The notes beneath the pieces were generated by a model. That model did not search any database and was not told the DNA's origin. It saw only the letters and a program-made list of their open reading frames with translations. The translations under genes and the position numbers were made by a program. A stretch of DNA of 5,155 nt from Nitrososphaerales archaeon. GTDB lineage: Archaea > Thermoproteota > Nitrososphaeria > Nitrososphaerales > CADDZS01. The stretch covers positions 1 through 5,155 of the forward strand of contig JASHXQ010000084.1 in the NCBI GenBank assembly GCA_030043455.1, written 5' to 3'. Shown here one piece after another: positions 1 to 5,155 of this stretch; positions within the stretch are counted from its first letter, which is position 1, and each line of letters starts with the position of its first letter.

Positions 1-93
1 TTGAAGCGCAGTGGGTATCTGGAGCCCATCGAGGAAGACGGGAGGTTGACCTATGTACTTAGCAAAAATGGGATCGTTTTTTGGAGAAAGTAA
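1..93 (+). CDS. C-terminal end of a probable winged-helix DNA-binding protein (5' truncated)
   Basis: Reading frame 1 is open from the first base to a TAA at 91-93, giving the last 30 residues of a protein that begins outside the window. The peptide contains SGYLEP, then EEDGRLTY, then VLSKNG and a final FWRK. This pattern (a Gly-Tyr-Leu step, a charged turn with Gly, a beta strand ending in Tyr, then 'L-(S/T)-K-x-G' and an aromatic, basic end) is what the wing and final helix of small archaeal winged-helix regulators look like, from family knowledge. If correct, the protein would bind DNA as a transcription factor. It converges on the DUF1989 operon and leaves 62 bp between the two stop codons. 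It might regulate the neighbouring genes, but position alone does not show that. The recognition helix is outside the window, so the family assignment rests on a short tail. Confidence 0.55.
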   Translation: MKRSGYLEPIEEDGRLTYVLSKNGIVFWRK

Positions 94-103
94 GAGATCT
101 CTT
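92..103. repeat. 12-bp perfect palindrome overlapping the stop codon of the left-edge gene
   Basis: AAGAGATCTCTT is a perfect 12-bp inverted repeat with no spacer, beginning inside the TAA stop of the upstream fragment. A loop-less palindrome is a poor RNA hairpin but a possible binding site for a dimeric protein. There is no promoter next to it on either strand that I can support, so a regulatory role is only a possibility and chance is a reasonable alternative. Confidence 0.3.
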
Positions 104-142
104 TGAGAATCCCCAGACCACAGGATACGTGAACTTTGAAGG

Positions 143-167
143 CGTACGCTAAGCTTTAGCTTGTACG
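143..167 (-). terminator. Imperfect hairpin across the stop codon of the DUF1989 operon; possible 3'-end element
   Basis: CGTACGCTAA at 143-152 pairs with TTAGC (156-160) and GTACG (163-167). This makes a 10-bp stem with a 2-base bulge (161-162) and a 3-base loop (153-155). The TAA stop of the distal DUF1989 gene (156-158 on the minus strand) lies inside the stem. It sits where two genes converge, so it could mark or stabilise the end of the minus-strand transcript. No clear U-tract follows, and archaeal termination depends mainly on T-tracts, so the terminator call is weak. The base pairing itself is certain. Confidence 0.3.
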
Positions 168-761
168 AATTCTGATCTCCAGCGGTTTTACTTTTCCCTG
201 ATTGCAATCCGTCACGTCATCAGGGCAAGAGCTAAGGGCCACGATACAATCCATGTCAGCTCTCAATTCCACGTAATCCCCCTTCTTCGATGCCGCAGGA
301 AGGATTTTGGGCTGGTTTGACTTCAAATCATATTCCACATTCATAAACAGGGTGAAGGGGGGTGGAATGTCAGAGGTCTCGAAACGGGGGAGTTCTCTAT
401 TCAGCGCCTCGGTCATGTTCTCGATGCAGCCCTTTCTCTTGCCCACTTTCAACAGCTTCTCGTAGGCGAATGAGCTGCACCCGGGAAAGGTCAGGTCATG
501 GATTCCCACCTTATCTTCGATGATCGTCATCATGGGATTGTTCTTGTTCGAGTAAACCGGATCTCCTACCGAGATCCTGTATTTCCAATTGTTTATTCTG
601 GTCCGACTCTGATCAAGCTTTTCTAGGAGATCCGCCCGGTTGAAAGCCACAAGATCTCCCACCTGCCCTCCTTCAATGTCCACAACCTGGAAGAAATCAC
701 CCTTGTTTAAGTTAAAGGCAATTGCCCCTGCAGCGGGAGCTTGAACTATTCTTTGACTCAT
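156..761 (-). CDS. DUF1989 / urea carboxylase-associated family protein, paralogue 1 (CgdA/CgdB-like)
   Basis: This 201-residue cytosolic protein covers a whole DUF1989 domain, the usual length for the family. Visible family blocks are GGQVGDLVAFN (31-41), SRTRINNW (52-59), VYSNKNNPMM (69-78), a GIHD box (H88, D89) followed by C95, GCIEN (C112), FTLFMN (136-141), SKKGDYVELRADMDC (158-172) and SCPDD (C179). H88 with C95 and C112 are candidate metal ligands by position; this is inference. In bacteria, DUF1989 pairs are carboxyguanidine deiminase (CgdAB) of guanidine degradation or accompany urea carboxylase. The ATG at 761 aligns with the domain start. The gene is the second of an operon, 21 bp after its paralogue, with no strong Shine-Dalgarno site. 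It keeps the Met-Asp-Cys motif (C172) that its partner lacks. The family is secure; the substrate is not. Confidence 0.93.
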   Translation of the reverse strand: MSQRIVQAPAAGAIAFNLNKGDFFQVVDIEGGQVGDLVAFNRADLLEKLDQSRTRINNWKYRISVGDPVYSNKNNPMMTIIEDKVGIHDLTFPGCSSFAYEKLLKVGKRKGCIENMTEALNRELPRFETSDIPPPFTLFMNVEYDLKSNQPKILPAASKKGDYVELRADMDCIVALSSCPDDVTDCNQGKVKPLEIRIRTS

Positions 762-782
762 CTACCAAGCAAACCCTGTCGA

Positions 783-1433
783 TTATTTCGAGTCAACGAT
801 TTCTACGATAATAGGTTTGCATTTCTTGGCATTACACTCTGAAAGATCGTCTGCGCAAGCGGTAGCAGCTATGATGAGATCCCTTAGGGCGAGCATTTTG
901 ATAGAATCTCCCGGTTTCGATGGGGCCGTATGGATCGACAATTCGCCGGAACGTTCATCGAAACTTGTGTGCATGAAAATGTTAAACGGATTTGGCAACT
1001 CGTCGGGGGTCAAGTCGAATTTAGCAAGGGCATTCGCTAGATTTTCAAAACAACCGTTCCTTGGTGGAACATGAAAGATATTCTCGTAAACATATGAATT
1101 GCAGCATGGAAAGAAGGTGTCGTGAGTTCCTACGGAATCCTCTGTCACTTCAAGAAGCTCGTTATTTCTGTTGGAATAAAGCTTGGATCCTTTGGTCATT
1201 TTTGTGCTCCAATTATTGATTCTTGTCCTAGCCTGATCGAATTTTTCCCTTTTGTCGCTTGAAGAGATCGCAACGAAATCCGAAACCTGACTCCCTTCCG
1301 GATCTATTATCCTGGCGGAGTTCCCCGCGGGAAGATAGAAAGCCTGACCGCTACTGGGAAGAATTGTAAATCTCCTAGTCGTCATCTTTGTGAACTGCGT
1401 TTTGTCGTAATCTGGTCCCTTATTCAAATACAT
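783..1433 (-). CDS. DUF1989 / urea carboxylase-associated family protein, paralogue 2 (CgdA/CgdB-like)
   Basis: This 216-residue DUF1989 protein is the first gene of the operon. It is roughly one third identical (hand alignment) to the protein encoded just downstream. Shared blocks are EGSQVSDFVA (46-55), ARTRINNW (68-75), LYSNRNN (85-91), VGTHD (H104, D105) followed by FPCC (C110, C111), NGCFEN (C128), PFNIFM (149-154), PSKPGD (171-176) and TACADD (C193). It departs from its partner where that protein has Met-Asp-Cys: here the residues are Arg-Asp-Leu (184-186). The tail is Cys-rich (C193, C200, C205). Two unlike subunits made together fits a heteromer like bacterial CgdAB; that is inference. 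The ATG at 1433 gives a 16-residue extension before M17 (ATG at 1385), where paralogue 1 starts. I keep 1433 because an AT-rich box lies about 20-27 bases upstream, as expected of a leaderless archaeal transcript, but 1385 is possible. Confidence 0.92.
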   Translation of the reverse strand: MYLNKGPDYDKTQFTKMTTRRFTILPSSGQAFYLPAGNSARIIDPEGSQVSDFVAISSSDKREKFDQARTRINNWSTKMTKGSKLYSNRNNELLEVTEDSVGTHDTFFPCCNSYVYENIFHVPPRNGCFENLANALAKFDLTPDELPNPFNIFMHTSFDERSGELSIHTAPSKPGDSIKMLALRDLIIAATACADDLSECNAKKCKPIIVEIVDSK

Positions 1434-1505
1434 GGAAGACGTGCTCTCGGAAAATAATTACTCTATACGCTTATTACCAGAAAATGAATTTCCTCCGACC
1501 CGGAT
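1434..1505. promoter_or_regulatory. Divergent promoter region between the DUF1989 operon and the permease
   Basis: These 72 bp must hold the promoters of both transcription units. For the minus-strand operon, the AT-rich box at 1453-1460 (TAATTATT on that strand) lies about 20-27 bases before the ATG at 1433. For the permease, CTCTATA (1461-1467) or CTTATTA (1470-1476) lies 30-45 bases before the TTG at 1506, which would leave a leader of about 7-15 bases. Such short or absent leaders are typical of archaeal TATA-box promoters. No Shine-Dalgarno site precedes either start. The arrangement suggests that permease and DUF1989 genes are co-regulated from overlapping control sites. The box assignments are by eye only. 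Confidence 0.4.
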
Positions 1506-3122
1506 TTGTCCGAAAAAGAGCCGGAAGTTTTTACTCGCAAGGCGACTGGTCTAGTGAGACAGATTGGCGCTTTTGACAGCTTCGTATTCAACTTTCTCAG
1601 CATGGCCCTCTTTGGGGTTATGTTTACAATGGTCTTTGCCATCGGTCTCTATCCTCATGCTGATCTCACTTATTCGATTTTGCTTGCCCTGATACCTGCG
1701 ATCATCATAGCTTTCACTTACATAATTATGTCCGTCGCGATGCCGCGCACGGGAGGCGACTACGTCTGGGTTGGCAGAATCATCCATCCCGCGCTAGGGT
1801 TTCTAGTGAATTTTGGACTGACATTTTATCTCTTCACGTTCATAGCTCTAGACGTACAGATCTTCACGCAGTTCGGAATTGGTGCTTACTTTTATGACAT
1901 CGGCGTCTCGAGCAACAATGCCGGAGCTCTGAGCTTGGCGGCGCAGCTCAGTCAAACTGGTAGCTTGCTTGTGTTCGGTATATCGGTGATTCTGATCATC
2001 ATAGCCACTTTACTCGTAGCTCTTGGTACCAAAACAGCGATGCGGATTCAAAAATTAGCATGGGTACTCGTGGTAATTGCGGGGATCACGTACATTGGGC
2101 TCGCGCTGGCCGTCAAAAATTCTACTTTCATTACGAATTTTAATTCTCTCTCCGGCACCAACGAGACCGCAATTATTTCCGGTGCAACTTCACAGGGTTT
2201 TGATCCCACGGTAACGATCTTTGGAACGATTTTCGGTTTTGTATACATGTTCCTCAATTTTACTGGGTTCAATTTCTCCACCTATTTGTCAGGCGAAGTG
2301 AAGAACGTACGAAGGTCACAGCTGATAGGAGTCATCGGATCGCTACTTGTTTTCGGTTTGATTGCGATCATATTTGTGCAAGTAACCGAGTATGTTTTTG
2401 GATACAACTTTTTCCACGCGCTGACTTTTCTCTGGGACGAAATATTCTATGGAACGAATCCACAAGCGCCGTACCCACAGACTCTCGGGCCCGGATTTCC
2501 CGTATTTCTGATTGGCTTCTTGACAAGCAACCCAATTTTGATTTTCATAATTACCTTGGGCGTTGGCCTGACGATGTTTTTCAACGTCGTCCCGTACATT
2601 TTCGTTTCCACTCGGAACATGTTTGCCTGGTCCTTCGACAGATCTGTTCCCGAGGCTCTCAGCAGGGTAGATCAACGCTTTCACACGCCGTACATTGCTC
2701 TAATCGTTACAGCCGTATTCTCGGTTGTGATGTCTTACATCGCAGTGTTCACCAGTATTTCTCTCCTCTTTACATATCTCACCATTCTCGTGGCCATACT
2801 CTTTTTTATCGTAGGGATAGCTGCGATTCTCTTCCCGTATCGCCGAAAGGATATCTTTGATAGTTCTCCCGGGCTTGTGAAGACTCGTGTCGGGAATATC
2901 CCGGTCATAGTAATCTTGGGCGTGCTTACAGTCGTGTCCTCTCTTTTCATAGGTTACGCAGTATTTCTCCCGCAATTCTCCGGACCCTTCATTCTCAATA
3001 ATTTCCTGCTACTAATCGCCGTCCTAGTCGCACCCCTGATCATTTACACCATCAGTTATTACTACTACAAGTCAAAAGGCATTCCAATCTCTCTCGCCCA
3101 GAAAGAGATTCCACCTGAATAA
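1506..3122 (+). CDS. APC-superfamily amino acid / amine permease
   Basis: This 538-residue integral membrane protein probably imports an amino acid, amine or related nitrogen compound using an ion gradient; the substrate cannot be inferred. About 12 hydrophobic segments are visible, near residues 24-48, 54-78, 95-116, 152-173, 182-203, 238-258, 273-295, 331-366, 397-416, 418-443, 465-486 and 499-522. Family signatures are the N-terminal ATGLVRQIGAFDSF before helix 1, PRTGGDYVWVGR (80-91) after helix 2, YLSGEVKNVRRS (260-271) after helix 6, and the loop STRNMFAWSFDRSVPE (368-383) followed by HTPY. These resemble archaeal APC permeases. The TTG start is the first usable start after an in-frame TGA at 1485-1487; an ATG at 1484 is in another frame. 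The gene is transcribed divergently from the DUF1989 operon, the best clue that their jobs are linked. Confidence 0.93.
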   Translation: MSEKEPEVFTRKATGLVRQIGAFDSFVFNFLSMALFGVMFTMVFAIGLYPHADLTYSILLALIPAIIIAFTYIIMSVAMPRTGGDYVWVGRIIHPALGFLVNFGLTFYLFTFIALDVQIFTQFGIGAYFYDIGVSSNNAGALSLAAQLSQTGSLLVFGISVILIIIATLLVALGTKTAMRIQKLAWVLVVIAGITYIGLALAVKNSTFITNFNSLSGTNETAIISGATSQGFDPTVTIFGTIFGFVYMFLNFTGFNFSTYLSGEVKNVRRSQLIGVIGSLLVFGLIAIIFVQVTEYVFGYNFFHALTFLWDEIFYGTNPQAPYPQTLGPGFPVFLIGFLTSNPILIFIITLGVGLTMFFNVVPYIFVSTRNMFAWSFDRSVPEALSRVDQRFHTPYIALIVTAVFSVVMSYIAVFTSISLLFTYLTILVAILFFIVGIAAILFPYRRKDIFDSSPGLVKTRVGNIPVIVILGVLTVVSSLFIGYAVFLPQFSGPFILNNFLLLIAVLVAPLIIYTISYYYYKSKGIPISLAQKEIPPE

Positions 3123-3161
3123 GCCGAGAACAAGAATTCTGTTGGGCGTCATTGCTTATTT

Positions 3162-3175
3162 CAGAAGAGATTCTG
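3162..3175. terminator. Small hairpin in the convergent gap between permease and amidase genes
   Basis: CAGAA (3162-3166) pairs with TTCTG (3171-3175) around a GAGA loop, one base beyond the amidase stop on the minus strand and 39 bases after the permease stop. The same 54-bp gap (3123-3176) holds an 8-bp palindrome, AGAATTCT, at 3133-3140. A hairpin at a tail-to-tail junction could mark both transcript ends, but the stem is only 5 bp and there is no good T-tract on either strand. This is a weak call. Confidence 0.22.
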
Positions 3176-3176
3176 T

Positions 3177-4697
3177 CTAACTATCCTTCGTTCTCTCAAG
3201 GGCAGCAGAAACGCGCAAGAGTGTAGACTCTGCAAAAAACCTTCCAACAAGCATCACGCCGACGGGTAGTCCTTCAGACATCCCGCAGGGAACGCTCAGC
3301 GCTGGATAACCTGTCACATTGAATGCGCACGTATTCTGAAAATTTCCCATGGAGATCTCAAGGGATCTCTCCAAAGACATCTTCGGCTCGAGCTTTTTCG
3401 CCTTTTGGAGTGTCGTGGGCATTAGCAGAACATCAAATTTCTCGAAAGCTTCGCTATACTTGGTAATCAGCCACTGCCTTAAATTTCTTGCAACCCCGTA
3501 GTAGGTACCGGAATATTTCTCTGCGACATAGCTCCCGAGTATGCTGAGCAGCTTGGCACTTTCCGCCATTTTGTTTCCAGATTTTCTGACGGAATCTGAC
3601 CAGTGTTCCAGTAGACCGGGGTCGAACTCTCCGGCCCACTGGTCCTCCAGTCCGTTGCTCCGGAGTAGGTAACGCCAAATTCCTTCGGTCGCTATACCAG
3701 AGAAAATACTAATGGCGTCTCTGTGCTCCGGGATGGACATCTCGCTGACGGAGGCTCCCAATTCCGAAAGGGAGTATCCCTTTTCTCTTACGCATTCATC
3801 TACGTCTTTTTCGGAAATGCCTTGCCAGCCAAATCCTTCTTTGACGATACCGATCCGAAAGTTTTCTACTCCGTCATGCAAGCCGAGGGAGTAGTGCGGC
3901 AATTCAAATGGGACGTTTAGCTGTCTCGGATCATATCCATCCCTTCCGGCGATTGTCTCCAAAAGTAGTGCGAGGTCACGTGTGCTGTTTGCCATAGGCC
4001 CGACGTGATCAATGATTGGGTCCATCCCCAGAATCCCGCTATACGGGACCAGGCCTGTGGTGGGCTTCAACCCAAAAACTCCACACCACGATGCTGGCAT
4101 CCTGATCGACCCCGCCTGATCGCAACCTATGGCCATGTCCACCTCTCCTGATGCTAGAAGGGCAGCACTTCCACTTGAGGAACCACCCGCCATGTACTCG
4201 GGGTTTCTAGGATTTTTCACGGGGAATGGATAGGACGTGTGGGAACCACTCGAAATACAAAGATCTTCGCAAGTCGCCTTTCCCATAATCTCTCCACCAG
4301 CTTCAATGATCCTCGTAACTACGATCGCATCGATCGAAGGAATAAAGCCCTTCATCAGCGCAGAACCATTCTGCAGGGGAATTCCCGCAACAGCGACATT
4401 ATCTTTGATCGCGATTTTCTTTCCTGCTAATCGCCCGGGACTCGAAGGAATTGCTTTGATCGAACATTTCCACGCCCAAGCGCCATAGGGGTTCTCTTTC
4501 ACCGAGGGGCGGTGTCCCTTGCGCAATTCAGAATCTGTCTTTTTGTTTTCTTGCATTTGTGCAAGCTCAGTTAGGCGATCGTACGATTCGGTGAAAGTGT
4601 GCATGATTGGAGCGAAGGCTCTGAGCTCTTCTTCAGTTACTCTGAAGTGGTTCTGTAGCGCCAGAGCTTTTTGCTTACTACGATTCGGAGGTTTCAA
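3177..4697 (-). CDS. Amidase-signature family amidase, Rhodococcus enantioselective-amidase type
   Basis: This 506-residue cytosolic enzyme should hydrolyse a carboxamide to an acid and ammonia. The Ser-cisSer-Lys triad is complete: K98 (AIKDN), S173 in GGSSSGSAAL (171-180) and nucleophile S197 in GCDQAGSIRMPAS (191-203), with the standard 24-residue spacing between the serines. The first 70 or so residues are a helical N-terminal extension. YGAWAWKCSIK (71-81), CEDLC, GSHTS, LKPTTGLVPYSGI (210-222), DHVGPM (230-235) and GYDPRQ match, from memory, the Rhodococcus/Pseudomonas aliphatic and aromatic amidases. It lacks the extra C-terminal domain of AtzF/DUR1 allophanate hydrolases, so I do not call it one. 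C192 and A195 replace glycines common near the nucleophile. The TTG start follows directly after an in-frame TAG (4700-4698); the next Met is residue 32, too far in. It may release ammonia from an amide made or imported by its neighbours. Confidence 0.95.
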   Translation of the reverse strand: MKPPNRSKQKALALQNHFRVTEEELRAFAPIMHTFTESYDRLTELAQMQENKKTDSELRKGHRPSVKENPYGAWAWKCSIKAIPSSPGRLAGKKIAIKDNVAVAGIPLQNGSALMKGFIPSIDAIVVTRIIEAGGEIMGKATCEDLCISSGSHTSYPFPVKNPRNPEYMAGGSSSGSAALLASGEVDMAIGCDQAGSIRMPASWCGVFGLKPTTGLVPYSGILGMDPIIDHVGPMANSTRDLALLLETIAGRDGYDPRQLNVPFELPHYSLGLHDGVENFRIGIVKEGFGWQGISEKDVDECVREKGYSLSELGASVSEMSIPEHRDAISIFSGIATEGIWRYLLRSNGLEDQWAGEFDPGLLEHWSDSVRKSGNKMAESAKLLSILGSYVAEKYSGTYYGVARNLRQWLITKYSEAFEKFDVLLMPTTLQKAKKLEPKMSLERSLEISMGNFQNTCAFNVTGYPALSVPCGMSEGLPVGVMLVGRFFAESTLLRVSAALERTKDS

Positions 4698-4760
4698 CTA
4701 AAGAAGCTTCGGAATTAGCATCATTAATGTGGACAAAAAAGTATTATTTTGTTGATTTGT
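4698..4760 (-). promoter_or_regulatory. Probable amidase promoter region
   Basis: The amidase start (TTG at 4697) has no Shine-Dalgarno site, and an in-frame stop abuts it, so translation from a short or absent leader is likely. On the minus strand, candidate TATA-like stretches are CATTAATG at 4729-4722 (about 26-33 bases upstream, the expected spacing for a leaderless start) and AATAATAC at 4748-4741. I cannot choose between them. The T-tract 4740-4735 lies between the two boxes and may belong to the 3' end of the upstream gene instead. Confidence 0.27.
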
Positions 4761-4831
4761 TTCAGCAGTCGTTAACAGTGGAGGATTCGGAGAGGACTAG
4801 TTCAGAAATTTCAGAGACTGACTTTCTGAAA
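4735..4831 (-). terminator. Hairpin plus T-tract downstream of the right-edge gene
   Basis: Just beyond the stop of the minus-strand gene at the right edge, TTTCAGA (4809-4815) can pair with TCTGAAA (4825-4831), a 7-bp stem with a 9-base loop. An overlapping alternative is TTCAGAAA (4801-4808) with TTTCTGAA (4823-4830), an 8-bp stem with a 14-base loop. The two pairings exclude each other. Further along, the minus strand has a run of six T (4740-4735), the kind of tract archaeal RNA polymerase terminates at. The 138-bp gap 4698-4835 holds no gene I can support, so these elements plus the amidase promoter are its likely content. Confidence 0.28.
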
Positions 4832-4835
4832 CTCT

Positions 4836-5155
4836 TCAAGCGATTAGCTGTCTTTCGTCGCCGGCCGAAACGAGATTCTTTGCCTGCAAGAGGGCTCCGA
4901 CCACATCGAAGCTATCTTCGGGCTTGACTCCAAATTCACGGACCAGCTCCCTGACTAGAGCTCTTTCGAACAACTTGCAGCCGGTGATGAACATCTTTTC
5001 CAGATTCGCTTTGAACTCCTCGGGTCTGAAGACTGTATCCTCGCGGGAGAAATTATTTTCGGACTTGAAGCGAATGTAAATCATTTTGCTGTTTCCGCGA
5101 CCGAAGCTGTCCAGTCCATTGTCCACGCAGGAAAGTATCCGGTCGTACTGGGGAA
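4836..5155 (-). CDS. Small conserved-looking archaeal hypothetical protein (5' end probably outside the window)
   Basis: The frame is open from the TGA at 4838-4836 to the right edge, giving at least 105 residues. A GTG at 5126 would give 96 residues, but nine more codons upstream read PQYDRILSC with no stop. The run ILSC-VDN-GLDSFG is continuous in character, so the true start is probably further right. The sequence then has a strand-like MIYIRFKSEN, a charged linker, RPEEFKANLEKMF, TGCKLFERALVRELVREFG and a polar tail. This layout (a short helix ending in LDSFG, a strand, a 'K/RPEEF' helix, then an amphipathic helix with alternating basic and hydrophobic residues) resembles small uncharacterised proteins I associate with Nitrososphaeria and related archaea. 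No function can be assigned and there is no signal peptide or membrane segment. It lies upstream of, and in the same direction as, the amidase but is separated by 138 bp with possible termination signals, so it is probably not in one operon. Confidence 0.68.
   Translation of the reverse strand, partial: PQYDRILSCVDNGLDSFGRGNSKMIYIRFKSENNFSREDTVFRPEEFKANLEKMFITGCKLFERALVRELVREFGVKPEDSFDVVGALLQAKNLVSAGDERQLIA

Noticed and set aside
817..1074. 85-codon plus-strand open frame inside DUF1989 paralogue 2
   Set aside because: It lies antisense to a conserved domain, its sequence has no family resemblance, and no promoter or ribosome site is visible.
1434..1505. A guanidine riboswitch controlling the DUF1989 operon or the permease
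   Set aside because: The spacer is too short for the large guanidine-I aptamer, I see no paired ACGR-loop hairpins of the guanidine-II type, and the transcripts appear to have little or no leader.
1484..1505. ATG at 1484 as the permease start
   Set aside because: It is out of frame with the permease; the permease frame has a TGA at 1485-1487, leaving TTG at 1506 as the first standard start.
2343..2684. 113-codon minus-strand open frame inside the permease gene, with others at 2048-2281 and 2700-2975
   Set aside because: All are antisense shadows of a membrane protein gene. Their translations are low-complexity charged sequence with no recognisable domain.
3177..4697. Reading the amidase as allophanate hydrolase (AtzF) or as the GatA subunit of glutamyl-tRNA amidotransferase
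   Set aside because: It lacks the C-terminal domain of AtzF. Its blocks (YGAWAWKCSIK, GSHTS, DHVGPM, GYDPRQ) and helical N-terminal extension fit the Rhodococcus-type amidases, and no GatB/GatC or GatD/GatE neighbours are present.
4727..4927. 66-codon plus-strand open frame starting in the gap upstream of the amidase
   Set aside because: Its second half is antisense to the right-edge gene, the product is basic and serine-rich with no family features, and no start signals support it.

Overview
The window looks like chromosomal DNA of an archaeon, most likely a mesophilic soil or sediment member of the Nitrososphaeria (Thaumarchaeota) or a near relative. The grounds are indirect. Two of the four complete genes start with TTG directly after an in-frame stop or with no other start available. 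Shine-Dalgarno sequences are missing or weak. AT-rich TATA-like boxes lie about 20-35 bases upstream of starts. The fragments at both edges resemble small archaeal proteins. GC content is intermediate by eye. The exact lineage is inference. I see no rRNA, tRNA, CRISPR array or mobile element.

Layout, left to right. Positions 1-93 (+) hold the last 30 codons of a probable winged-helix DNA-binding protein. It converges on a two-gene minus-strand operon (1433 to 156) encoding two different DUF1989 proteins ('urea carboxylase-associated' family), 21 bp apart. A 72-bp divergent promoter region (1434-1505) separates this operon from a 12-helix APC-superfamily amino acid/amine permease on the plus strand (1506-3122). 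The permease converges on a minus-strand amidase-signature enzyme of the Rhodococcus enantioselective-amidase type (4697-3177), leaving 54 bp between stops. After a 138-bp gap with a hairpin and a T-tract, a small conserved-looking archaeal protein (minus strand, stop at 4836) runs off the right edge.

How the genes may work together: DUF1989 pairs are known from bacterial guanidine and urea-carboxylase loci, where CgdA/CgdB form carboxyguanidine deiminase. Here a DUF1989 pair sits divergently from a permease and next to an amidase. This suggests a nitrogen-scavenging module that imports a small amine, amide or guanidino compound and releases ammonia from it. No biotin-dependent carboxylase is in the window and the amidase is not a full-length AtzF allophanate hydrolase. 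The pathway is therefore either completed elsewhere in the genome or is a different, undescribed one. The substrate cannot be read from the sequence.
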